Shown piece by piece: positions 23,470 through 31,340 of a DNA stretch of 64,000 nucleotides. Position numbers and translations under genes: made by a program. Each line of letters opens with the position of its first letter. Position 1 is the stretch's first letter. The notes under the pieces are model-generated. The model did not search any database. It was not told the DNA's origin and saw only the letters and a program-made list of their open reading frames with translations. The stretch is from Abditibacterium sp. (GTDB lineage Bacteria > Armatimonadota > Abditibacteriia > Abditibacteriales > Abditibacteriaceae): assembly GCA_030448265.1 (NCBI GenBank), contig JAUJNG010000023.1, positions 1 through 64,000 of the forward strand, read 5' to 3'.

Positions 23470-25038
23470 CTACGGCGTCTTCACTAAATCGTCGCCGATG
23501 TTCACCTGCGCCTTCCGCAGATCATCCTGCAACTGCGCGATGCGCGATGGCGAATCCACCAGTTGGTGCGGCGAAACGCCCTCGCGCGCGCACAAAACCG
23601 CCGCCTGCCCCGCCGCCTGCCCCGCCGCCATCGTGATGGGAATGACGCGCGCCGAACCCGCCGCCGAATAGGTCGCCGAAAGGCTGCGCGAGGCCACGAA
23701 AACCCCGTCGATGCGGCGCGGCACGAGCGCGCCAAGCGGCAGGGTATATTCGTAGCGTTCGGGGCCGAATTTGTTTTTGTCGTCCCTGGCGTAGGGGTGC
23801 AAATCGAGCGGGTAAGAGCAGAGCGCGATGCGGTCGGGAAAGGCGCGGTCGCTCCGCACGTCTTCGACTTCCAGGGTGGCCTTGCCGTGAATATGGCGCG
23901 TTTCGCGGATGTAAAGCTGGGACGCGATTTGATGCAATTTCGCCGCGCCAAAGCCTGGCATTGCGTCGCGCAGGTATTCGATCAGATGGGGAATCTCGCG
24001 CGTCGCTTCGGCGCGCGCCTGGGCGCGCGATGCGGCGTCGAGGCCGTTCACGCCCACGATGTTGAGCGTGTTTAGCACCACGCTGCCGTCGCGGGGCTGG
24101 CGGCCCAGATTGAGGCTCAAAATCACGATGTTGGGGCCGCGCGGGACGTAATCTTTGATGATATCACCGCGCTCCCAGGCGTAGTTGCCCTCGGTTCCCC
24201 CCAATCGCAGCAGGGCGCCGCGTTTTTCGAGGCGCACGTCGATGGAACCCGCCGCGCCGTGCTTGAACTTCTTCAAATCGGCGAGCGAAACCGCTTTCTG
24301 ACCCTTGACGTAGGCGCGCACCGCGTCCCAATCGACGCCCCTGACCGAAAAGAGCAGCCCCGCCGCCTGCATTTTCTGGTCGGGATGGGCGTTTTGGCGG
24401 CCCAGCGAATAGCCCGCACCGGCGCGCGCCGCGAACTCGGCATCGTTGGAGGCATCCACAATCGCGGGCGCCACGATGAGTTCTTCCCGTCCGTGTTCTA
24501 CGCGCAAAACCACGCCCACCAGCCGTTTTTCTTCGAGAATCACGCGCCCCACGCGCGCATTTTTGATCACGCGGATGTTGGGATGCGCGGCCAGAGCCTC
24601 TTCAAAGACCCGTTCAGCGAGTTCAATGTCGAACGCCACGCCCAACTGCCGGTAAAACTCGCCGAAGATGCCGCCGCCGATGGCTCCGCTCGCCGCATCG
24701 CGGCCCGAAAGCGGCACGTCCAACATATTGAGCATGGCGTGGGTGATGTCGCCGCCCAGTCGCGCGGTGGATTCGAGCAAAACGACGTGCGCCCCGCCCC
24801 GCGAAGCCGCCAGAGCCGCCGCGATGCCCGACGGCGTGCCGCCCAGCACCAAAACGTCGCAGGTGGGGCGCGTTCGCAGGTTGGTGGCGGCAAAAGTCGG
24901 GCGCTGCGATGCGCCGCGCATCCAGAGCGCGCCGCGCCAGAGCAAAGTGCCCAGCAGCGTCGCCACCAGCGAAAAAAAGATGGCGCGGCGCAACAGGATG
25001 GACGCCGGAAGGCGACGCGGGCGGGAGTCGGACTTCAA
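23470..25038 (-). CDS. FAD-dependent oxidoreductase, membrane-anchored or exported
   Basis: 522 residues. A basic N-terminus and hydrophobic helix (SILLRRAIFFSLVATLLGTLLW) suggest export or anchoring. The dinucleotide-binding motif VLVLGGTPSGIAAALAASRGG begins near residue 63, and GATRLGGD-like text (TARLGGDITHAM) and VDASNDAEFAARAG follow. The C-terminal flavin contact is RSLSATYSAAGSARVIPITM. This is the FAD_oxidored (PF12831) pattern, found in many secreted polysaccharide-related proteins. The electron acceptor and substrate are unknown. Confidence 0.85.
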   Translation of the reverse strand: MKSDSRPRRLPASILLRRAIFFSLVATLLGTLLWRGALWMRGASQRPTFAATNLRTRPTCDVLVLGGTPSGIAAALAASRGGAHVVLLESTARLGGDITHAMLNMLDVPLSGRDAASGAIGGGIFGEFYRQLGVAFDIELAERVFEEALAAHPNIRVIKNARVGRVILEEKRLVGVVLRVEHGREELIVAPAIVDASNDAEFAARAGAGYSLGRQNAHPDQKMQAAGLLFSVRGVDWDAVRAYVKGQKAVSLADLKKFKHGAAGSIDVRLEKRGALLRLGGTEGNYAWERGDIIKDYVPRGPNIVILSLNLGRQPRDGSVVLNTLNIVGVNGLDAASRAQARAEATREIPHLIEYLRDAMPGFGAAKLHQIASQLYIRETRHIHGKATLEVEDVRSDRAFPDRIALCSYPLDLHPYARDDKNKFGPERYEYTLPLGALVPRRIDGVFVASRSLSATYSAAGSARVIPITMAAGQAAGQAAVLCAREGVSPHQLVDSPSRIAQLQDDLRKAQVNIGDDLVKTP

Positions 25039-25164
25039 AATGAGGCGCGTAAGAGAAGCGCGCCTTTGAATTTAGCAAACTCAGCCTGCAATTTACTTCC
25101 TGCGTCGTCATTCCTCCTCGGAATGACAACGCTCATTGTTACGAACACCCTGTGGAGAAACCTT

Positions 25165-25524
25165 ATGTTTGAAATGGATCATGTCGCCATTCCGTGCCCC
25201 GACATCGCGCGCGGTGTGAATTATTACGTCGAAACCTTCGGCGCTCAGGTGCTTTATCAAGATGAAACCTGGGCCTTTTTGCGTCTGGGGCAAGGCAAAC
25301 TGGCGCTGGTGACGCCGGCGCAGCACCCTCCGCACCTCGCGCTTCGCGTCGATGCTCAAACTCTCGAAAAGGCCGCGCAACGGGCCGCAAAACCCGTCGA
25401 TTTGCACCGCGACGGCACTCAGGGCATTTACGTCGCAGACCCGCACGGCAATGTCGTGGAACTGATTTGTTATCCGAGCGGTGCAACGGTTTATGGCAAG
25501 GATGAAGCGGCAGTTGAAGTGTGA
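25165..25524 (+). CDS. glyoxalase/VOC superfamily protein
   Basis: 119 residues with two beta-alpha-beta-beta-beta repeats. MDHVAIPCPDIARGVNYYVETFG and the late DPHGNVVELICYPSG are the classic VOC start and end, with His and Glu that could bind metal. GGAG lies upstream of ATG 25165. Substrates in this superfamily vary (methylglyoxal, extradiol compounds, antibiotic binding), so none is assigned. The frame extends far upstream but that part is the complement of the oxidoreductase gene. Confidence 0.88.
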   Translation: MFEMDHVAIPCPDIARGVNYYVETFGAQVLYQDETWAFLRLGQGKLALVTPAQHPPHLALRVDAQTLEKAAQRAAKPVDLHRDGTQGIYVADPHGNVVELICYPSGATVYGKDEAAVEV

Positions 25525-25530
25525 TTTTCG

Positions 25531-25550
25531 ACTTTTGCAAGAGGTCTATT
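25531..25550. repeat. 20-bp repeat, inverted partner at 39.06 kb
   Basis: ACTTTTGCAAGAGGTCTATT here occurs as its exact reverse complement at 39062-39081. It sits between convergent genes (VOC protein and monooxygenase). The GACCTCTTGCAAAAG core resembles ends of some IS5-type elements, but that is only an impression. Confidence 0.8.
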
Positions 25551-26034
25551 GAATCGGGAGAAGAATGTATTGTCGTCTCGCTCCGGCATCTGTGCCTCGG
25601 ATTTTCCTGGCGTATTGCAGTGTGTGCGCGGCGGATTCGTGCTGTTTGAACGCTCCAAAGTTTTTCCAGCTTTCAAACAAGACAAATTGCACGGGATTTT
25701 CAATTTCGCGGTGATACCCGAAGTAAATACAACCCGATTCTTTGCGCGATGCTTTGGTGTGTTCATCGGCTGCCCTGGTGAACGATGCGAGCGATTCCGG
25801 TTTCACGGCCAGTCGAACCATCAGAGTAAACGGTTTATCTTTTGATTCGAGTTTACTTTCGACGAGTTTGACAACTTCCTCTAAAGTTTTCGCGCTGTAG
25901 GCGGGAAACGGTTTCAAATGCTTGAAATCGCCGGAAGCCGCACTTTCCGTTGGAGACACTTTTGGCGAACAGGAAAGCATCGACAAACAGCCGACAACGC
26001 AAATGCTTTTGAACCAGCCGGATTTTTTCAACAT
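25546..26034 (-). CDS. lipoprotein with antibiotic biosynthesis monooxygenase (ABM) domain
   Basis: 162 residues. A lipobox LSMLSC ends the signal peptide at about residue 22, so the protein is a lipoprotein. The ABM fold occupies the second half: TLMVRLAVKPESLASFTRAADEHTKASRKESGCIYFGYHREIENPVQFVLFESWKN is typical, including the ESWKN ending. ABM proteins act on quinones, heme or aldehydes and often need no cofactor. It is the third gene after AraC and cupin genes on the same strand, suggesting one regulated group. Its stop lies in the 20-bp repeat at 25531-25550. Confidence 0.83.
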   Translation of the reverse strand: MLKKSGWFKSICVVGCLSMLSCSPKVSPTESAASGDFKHLKPFPAYSAKTLEEVVKLVESKLESKDKPFTLMVRLAVKPESLASFTRAADEHTKASRKESGCIYFGYHREIENPVQFVLFESWKNFGAFKQHESAAHTLQYARKIRGTDAGARRQYILLPIQ

Positions 26035-26134
26035 AAAATTTTCCCTGTTACGGCGTTGTCGGCTGTGTCCTGTAACCCATTGTTGACAGCGCGACCGCGA
26101 TGACCCACTCTTCTGATATATCGGGCAACATATT

Positions 26135-26647
26135 TTAGCGGAGTTTAGCCGTTATATTCAGCCCTGTCGGCCCGAAACCTGTTTCCTGCATTATCGTTTC
26201 GCCGTCTCTGACCCACATGAAATGAGAGGTTCCGGCTGGCGTGTAAACGACCGACCCTGCCGGATAGGGTTTGAGACTGGCTGCGTTGAACTTCTTTCCG
26301 ACTCCGTAATACATCGTGCCGGAAACGACCGTTGTAATGCGCGCGTCGGGATGCGAATGCGCGGGAAACTGCGCTCCTTTTTTCATTTTTCCGAACATCG
26401 CGTAAAGTTCCGGTTGAGTTGGATCGCCCACGCCGACTGCGTTTTGAACGCCGGTCAGGTTCGGCGCCTTGTTCCACTTGAGTTCGGCCGGCACAATGGT
26501 TTTTACTTTTGTTCGTGACGAAGCGTGATTTGGCTGAACGGCTGCCGTATTGCTTCGCGTTGCAGCCGTCAGCGCGGTGCAAGCCGCGAACGTCGGCAAA
26601 CCGATGAAAACACAGCCGATAAACGTTTTGACGATTAAATTTCTCAT
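26135..26647 (-). CDS. exported cupin-domain protein
   Basis: 170 residues. A signal peptide (KTFIGCVFIGLPTFAAC) is followed by a single cupin barrel: FPAHSHPDARITTVVSGTMYYGVG is cupin motif 1 with the metal-binding His and Glu/Asp positions, and PAGSVVYTPAGTSHFMWVRDGE is motif 2. The FPAHSHPD pattern matches the DUF4437-like and ChrR-like cupins. AAAGGAG precedes ATG 26647. The AraC gene starts upstream on the same strand, with a 107-bp gap that may hold its operator. Confidence 0.85.
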   Translation of the reverse strand: MRNLIVKTFIGCVFIGLPTFAACTALTAATRSNTAAVQPNHASSRTKVKTIVPAELKWNKAPNLTGVQNAVGVGDPTQPELYAMFGKMKKGAQFPAHSHPDARITTVVSGTMYYGVGKKFNAASLKPYPAGSVVYTPAGTSHFMWVRDGETIMQETGFGPTGLNITAKLR

Positions 26648-26754
26648 AAACGATAACTCCTTTGGTAGAAGTTATCATTGGGGTGCGGCTATTGTCTGTC
26701 AAATTAAGGCGGTTTTGTCGAATTCGTGCGGCGTTTATCAGGAAACGGTAAAAA

Positions 26755-27633
26755 TTACAGTTTTTTCCGATACTGGTTTGGAGTCGAGCCGGTAAAGCGG
26801 TGAAAGACCTGAGTAAAATGACTTTGACTGGAAAAACCGAGTTGAAGAGCAATTTCGACGAGTGGCAATTGTGCGTCGGTCAACAATCGTTTGCCGCGTT
26901 CAATGCGTTGTTCGAGCAGATATTGATAAGGTGTTTGTCCGGTGGTTCTTTTAAACATCCGCCCGAAATGAAACGGACTGAGTTCGAGTTCGGCGGCGAT
27001 TTCACTGAGGCGAATGTCCTGGGACAAATGCGCGTTGATAAATTCCGCAGCGCGCCGCAATTTTTGAGGCGGCAAACCCGATGTCGTTTGTTGTGCGGCG
27101 ATTTTTGCCGTTGAATAATTGCGGAGCAGATGGACGCCCAGAACGTGCGCGAGCGATTCGGCATAAATTTGCGGTGAAATTTCGCCCGCTTGACGCCCTT
27201 GGAGCAAAGCCAGACCCAAATGTTGAATGAACGAATCGCGCACGCCGTATTGCGGCACAATCTCGATTTTTCCGTGTGTCGAATCAGCCGCCGCCCGTTC
27301 GATAAACTCCGGCGTCAAATAAAAACTGGCGACCAATGAAGATTTTCCCCATTCGACCGAGTGCGCCTGTCCGCAACCCAAAAGACTGATATCGCCTTCC
27401 CGAAAAGAAGCGTTTTGTTGTTGTCCCGTCGCGCTGTGGCAATTGACGACGAAGGACGAATGTTTGAACGGAACGAAAATTTGCAGTTCCTGGTGCGAGT
27501 GCTCGGCGACAAAACGCGGCGACATTTGCTCGCAGTAAATTTCAAAGCCGTTGCCGCGCACCACCAAATCGTCATCCGGCGGCATTTCAACGGTTGCGCC
27601 TGAATGGTGTCGGGGAATCCGCTTGGTTTTCAT
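26755..27633 (-). CDS. AraC-family transcriptional regulator
   Basis: 292 residues. The N-terminal half is a cupin-like sensor (FVAEHSHQELQIFVPF). The C-terminal ~100 residues hold two helix-turn-helix units: LSEIAAELELSPFHFGRMFKRTTGQTPYQYL and LVEIALQLGFSSQSHFTQVFHRFTGSTPNQYR, the standard AraC signature. It probably controls the cupin and ABM-lipoprotein genes that follow it. The ligand is unknown. Confidence 0.92.
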   Translation of the reverse strand: MKTKRIPRHHSGATVEMPPDDDLVVRGNGFEIYCEQMSPRFVAEHSHQELQIFVPFKHSSFVVNCHSATGQQQNASFREGDISLLGCGQAHSVEWGKSSLVASFYLTPEFIERAAADSTHGKIEIVPQYGVRDSFIQHLGLALLQGRQAGEISPQIYAESLAHVLGVHLLRNYSTAKIAAQQTTSGLPPQKLRRAAEFINAHLSQDIRLSEIAAELELSPFHFGRMFKRTTGQTPYQYLLEQRIERGKRLLTDAQLPLVEIALQLGFSSQSHFTQVFHRFTGSTPNQYRKKL

Positions 27634-27654
27634 TGGTATTTTTTGACTTCGGTT

Positions 27655-29052
27655 TTAAACCACGAAATCGGCGTTTTTCTTTTTGAAATCGGCGGCGAAA
27701 AGCCGGTTTTTGAAGCGCCAGATGTGAACCTGGCCGTTGAAGGTGTAGGTCGCGGGCTGCGTCAAATCGCCGCACTGGTTTTTGAGCATCTCCTCGGCGC
27801 GCGACGATTTGAGCGCGCCATAAGACAGCGCCGCGAAGTTGAGCACGATGCAGACCGGCCCCAGCAAAAGCGGCCACAGCGACGACGCCACAAACGACAG
27901 CCCCACCACGAGCAGCGCCAGACCCAGCGACAAAATCGAACCCCAGAACGTGACCGCGCCCGCCGCTTTGGCGGTGTTTTGATGTTTGAGACACGCCTCG
28001 CAAAACGGTATTTCCCACCGGCCCGAAGGCGAAATTAGAAGCCAGGTTGCGTTGCTTTTGTCGTGGCAGCAGGTGCATCGCGACGGGAAAATCGGCGTTT
28101 TGGTGGTGAGGACGACACGGTAAAAACCCGTCCCGTGCGTCATGAGCTGCGGCGCGGCAGGCGCGTCGTTGTCATCCTCTTCGGGCGCCTCCGGTGGGCG
28201 CAGCGACGCGATGAACTCGCGCGCCGAGGCGGGCCGCGCTTCGCTTTTGATTTCGAGCGTGCGCACAATCGCTTCGCTTAGAAACGGCGCCAAAAGAGGC
28301 CGGATTTCGAGCGGCGCAACGAGCGGCGTTCCCGCCGCGCGGTCGATGGCGCCGAGCGGGGCTTGCGTGGTCAGCAAATGGTAAAACGTGGCGCCCAGAG
28401 CGTGAAAATCGCTGGCGGGCGAGAGCTTTGCGCTTTGCGCGTATTGTTCGAGAGGCGCGTAGCCAGGCGTGCCGCACTGCATGGCGAGAGCGAGGGGCCG
28501 CGTCGTGTTATCGGCGTCGTCCTGGCGCTGCACCAGATCGAAATCGAGCAGAATCGGCTCGTTGTCGCGCAAGACCACGTTTTCCGGCTTGACATCGAGA
28601 TGCAACAGCCCGCCGTCGTGGAGCGCGCCAAGCGCACCGGCCAGTTTTTCGATCCACTCCTGCGCCTGCGCGACCGAAATTTCGCGCTCTTCGATGACCT
28701 GGAGCAGTGTCGGGCCAACGACCAACTCCATGACCAGATAAACGGTGCCGTTTTCCTCAAAACACTCCCAAACGCGCGCCAAATTGGGATGAGACAGCGC
28801 GCCGAGCCGCTCCGCCTGAGCGCGAAAGCGATTTTGCAGCGCCTGGGCGTTGGAATGCGCCCAAAATTCGACGGCCACGACCTGATTTTCGTGCCGCTCG
28901 CAGCCCGACGGAAAACATTCTTTGATGGCGACATCGCGCTCGCTGGCGAGATCGCGGGCGCGGTAGGTGATGCCGAATCCGCCGCGCCCGATGACGTTTT
29001 GAATGACGAAAGCGCCGTTGTGGAGCGAGGTTTGGGGAGCGAGCGCGAACAT
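27655..29052 (-). CDS. Ser/Thr protein kinase with C-terminal membrane helices
   Basis: 465 residues. Hanks-type kinase domain (~17-285): Gly loop IGRGGFGITYRA, Lys in VAIKE, catalytic HLDVKPENV, and the metal-binding motif DFDL in place of DFG. GTPGYAPLEQY is the activation segment end. A cysteine pair (CTCCHDK, CEACLKH) then resembles a zinc ribbon, and two hydrophobic helices (~370-415) place it in the membrane. All catalytic residues are kept, so activity is likely. No phosphatase or FHA gene is adjacent. Confidence 0.9.
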   Translation of the reverse strand: MFALAPQTSLHNGAFVIQNVIGRGGFGITYRARDLASERDVAIKECFPSGCERHENQVVAVEFWAHSNAQALQNRFRAQAERLGALSHPNLARVWECFEENGTVYLVMELVVGPTLLQVIEEREISVAQAQEWIEKLAGALGALHDGGLLHLDVKPENVVLRDNEPILLDFDLVQRQDDADNTTRPLALAMQCGTPGYAPLEQYAQSAKLSPASDFHALGATFYHLLTTQAPLGAIDRAAGTPLVAPLEIRPLLAPFLSEAIVRTLEIKSEARPASAREFIASLRPPEAPEEDDNDAPAAPQLMTHGTGFYRVVLTTKTPIFPSRCTCCHDKSNATWLLISPSGRWEIPFCEACLKHQNTAKAAGAVTFWGSILSLGLALLVVGLSFVASSLWPLLLGPVCIVLNFAALSYGALKSSRAEEMLKNQCGDLTQPATYTFNGQVHIWRFKNRLFAADFKKKNADFVV

Positions 29053-29116
29053 AAAGGAGGCGCCGTTTCAGACGCGCGAAATGAGTTGGCGAAACTGCAA
29101 AGTTGTTGAGCGGTTG

Positions 29117-29215
29117 CCTCTCCGCTTGCGGGGAGGGTTAGGGAGGGGCCAAACGTTCAATGTTTAATGTTTAATTTTTGAGCAACAACATTGAACATTG
29201 AACATTGAACAGACA
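29117..29215. repeat. two adjacent word hairpins
   Basis: A C-rich hairpin (CCTCTCCGC-TT-GCGGGGAGG) at about 29117-29138 is followed by a 21-bp-arm hairpin with arms 29155-29175 and 29190-29210 made of TTCAATGT/TTTAATGT words. Only T-C (wobble) differences occur between the arms. They lie upstream of the kinase gene start. Similar C-rich text is at 54.4 kb. Confidence 0.8.
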
Positions 29216-29259
29216 ACATTGAACAGCGGACATCGGGTAGTGGTCAATTGGGGTGAGAA

Positions 29260-29423
29260 TTATAGCGGTTCCGATGAGCATTTTCCGGTAGGGCAATGAC
29301 TTGTCATTGCCGTCCCAACGCCCTGCGCTTCGACCGCGCCAATCTCCAGGGTAGGCGTCCGCTTATCGAGCGGCAATGACAAGTCATTGCCCTACCGGAA
29401 AACCCCAACCGGAACTGCTATAA
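29260..29423. mobile_element. MITE-like element with TTATAGC ends, copy 1
   Basis: A 164-bp element framed by TTATAGCGGTTCCG and its near complement CGGAACTGCTATAA. Inner arms contain the palindromic word GGCAATGACTTGTCATTGCC on both sides. The ends match those of a second element at 60134-60270. The TA at each tip would fit insertion at TA, as with IS630/Tc1-type elements, but no transposase is present. The C-terminus of the frameshifted gene at 29.4-29.8 kb is read from it. Confidence 0.8.
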
Positions 29424-29840
29424 AAACCAACATGATTGGATCAACCATTGAAGAACCAATCATATAACCTATATCCCACTCTCTCACCTTTACCTGATCG
29501 GGCTTACCCAAAAGAGAGATGATTTCGGAGCGGTGCAATCCCACCAAACGGTTATTCTCTGTAAATCATCGCTCATCCGCTCCCTGATAGGCCATTTTTC
29601 GTAAGATCGAGCGGCTATCCACTGAGATGAATCGAAAGGCAGCCGCGTGAAGCGATAATAAAGGACGAAACCTCCAGAAACCAAGGCGAACAGCAGGGCC
29701 ACTTCAATGATGCCTCGCCGAAGTGATTTTGTGAAACCTTGCCGACGATGTTCTTTCTCCGTGTTAGCGGCTTGTTCATCCGTCAATGGCGGCATCGGCG
29801 GAAATAATGGCTTGAGTTTGGGATTGTTCTTCTCTTCCAT
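29392..29840 (-). pseudogene. membrane protein gene with a one-base frameshift
   Basis: The first frame starts at ATG 29840 and gives a soluble N-terminus, one helix (IIEVALLFALVSGGFVLYY), and SSQWIAARSYEKWPIRERMSDDLQR. At about 29555 the sense switches: the +1 frame continues NRLVGLHRSEIISLLGKPD and VREWDIGYMIGSSM, which is a natural continuation of this lipoprotein-like family (DDLL...LVGM....EVIALLGEPD). One base appears to be missing. The final residues and the stop at 29392 lie in the MITE-like element. It may be a dead gene or an assembly error. Confidence 0.7.
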
Positions 29841-29890
29841 ATTGAAACGCAGAATACTGCGTTAAGACGCGCCACAACACCGCGTTGTTT

Positions 29891-30559
29891 ATGGGCTTCG
29901 ATTTCCATCCCCTGCAACTCTCGTTTCTGGTCGCGGGCGCGTCGCTGTTTGTGGCGTTGCCGTTGGGAATCGGCGCCGCTTTCGCGCTGCGCGGACGAAG
30001 ATTTCGCGGCCAAACCTTGATCGAAAGCCTGTTTTTATTGCCGTTAGTTTTGCCGCCCGTCGTGACGGGACTGATTTTGTTGCTGGTGCTGGGCAAACAG
30101 CAGCCGCTTGGCGCCTGGCTGCTGTCGCGCGGCGTGCCGATTTTGTTTTCGCCGCTCGCCGCGATGCTGGCTTCAGCGTTCGTGGCCTTTCCCCTGGTGT
30201 TTCAAAGCGCGCGGGCAGCGTTTGCGGGCGTCGACGGGCAGTTGGAAGACGCCGCGCGCTGTCTGGGCGCCGCACCGCCGCGCACGTTTTGGACGATTAC
30301 ACTTCCCCTCGCCGCGCCAGGACTGGTGGCGGGCGCGATTCTGGCGTTTGCGCGCGCGCTGGGCGAATTCGGCGCGACGGTGATGGTCGCGGGCAACGTC
30401 GAAGGCAAAACCCTGACCGCGCCGGTCGCCATCTATTTCGCCGCCGAAGAGGGCGATTTTCGCCGCGCCGCCTTTTATTCCATCGCGCTGGCGGCGCTCA
30501 ACCTGTTGTTTCTGGCGGGCGTGAGCGCGATTTCCAATCGCAAAGGAATGGGACGATGA
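29891..30559 (+). CDS. modB: molybdate ABC transporter permease
   Basis: 222 residues with five to six membrane helices and the permease EAA-type loop DAARCLGAAPPRTFWTITLPLAAPG, which contacts the ATPase. FARALGEFGATVMVAGN is the ModB signature. ATG 29891 was chosen over an upstream TTG. It overlaps modA by 4 bases (ATGA). The order is permease then binding protein, and no ModC ATPase gene is in the window, so an ATPase must come from elsewhere. Confidence 0.9.
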   Translation: MGFDFHPLQLSFLVAGASLFVALPLGIGAAFALRGRRFRGQTLIESLFLLPLVLPPVVTGLILLLVLGKQQPLGAWLLSRGVPILFSPLAAMLASAFVAFPLVFQSARAAFAGVDGQLEDAARCLGAAPPRTFWTITLPLAAPGLVAGAILAFARALGEFGATVMVAGNVEGKTLTAPVAIYFAAEEGDFRRAAFYSIALAALNLLFLAGVSAISNRKGMGR

Positions 30560-31290
30560 AACGATTTTATGCGGCGTCGCTGGCGCTTTTAATGTGCATT
30601 TCGAGCGCCCGTGCCGACGAAATCACGGTTTCGGCGGCGGCGTCGCTCCAGGATGTGCTGCGTCGCCTCGGCGCCAATTTTTCGAGATCGAGGCCGCAAA
30701 CCAGGGTCAATTTCAACTTCGGTTCGTCGGGCACGCTGCAAAAGCAAATCGAGGCGGGCGCGCCCGTCGATATTTTCCTTTCCGCCGCCGACAAACCGAT
30801 GAACAGCCTCGCCGCGAAGGGGGAAATCGACCTCTCGACACGGCGCGTTCTGGCGCGGGGCGAGTTGGTTTTGATTGCGCCGCGCGGCTCGAAACTTAAA
30901 AACCTCGGCGACTTGCGGCTTCCCAGCGTGGGGAGCGTCGCGGTGGGCAGCGCGGGCGTTCCGGCGGGCGATTACGCGCGTCAAACCCTCAAAGCGCTGC
31001 GCTTCACCGGCGCGGTGAATCGCAAACTCATCGTCGCCAAAGACGTGCGCGCGGTTTTGACGCTTGTCGCGGCGGGAAATGCCGACGCCGGTTTCGTTTA
31101 CAAAACCGATGCGCTGCGCTCCCCTCGTGTGCGAATCGTAGCGTCGGCGGCGCCGCAGCTTCACGATCCGATTCGCTATCCGATGGCGATTGTGGCCTCG
31201 GCGCCCAACAAAAACGGCGCGAGAGCTTTCTGGAATTATCTGCAAAGCGCAAGCGCCAAGCGGGTGTTGAAGCAGTTCGGGTTTCGCTAA
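30556..31290 (+). CDS. modA: periplasmic molybdate-binding protein
   Basis: 244 residues. Signal peptide (MKRFYAASLALLMCISSARA) then the ModA text ITVSAAASLQDVLRRLGANFS, NFNFGSSGTLQKQIEAGAPVDIFLSAADKPMNSL, and GDYARQTLKAL. The ser/asp positions around SAAASL and GSSG match oxyanion contacts in ModA, so molybdate or tungstate is the expected ligand. Start ATG 30556 overlaps the modB stop. Confidence 0.92.
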   Translation: MKRFYAASLALLMCISSARADEITVSAAASLQDVLRRLGANFSRSRPQTRVNFNFGSSGTLQKQIEAGAPVDIFLSAADKPMNSLAAKGEIDLSTRRVLARGELVLIAPRGSKLKNLGDLRLPSVGSVAVGSAGVPAGDYARQTLKALRFTGAVNRKLIVAKDVRAVLTLVAAGNADAGFVYKTDALRSPRVRIVASAAPQLHDPIRYPMAIVASAPNKNGARAFWNYLQSASAKRVLKQFGFR

Positions 31291-31340
31291 GTTGAAGGCG
31301 TTTGCCCGTCATGGCATAAAAGTTGTCGGGGCCTTGTTCT

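Noticed and set aside
24259..25164. Large frame upstream of the VOC protein
   Set aside because: It is the antisense of the FAD oxidoreductase gene and only its last third from 25165 codes for a protein family.
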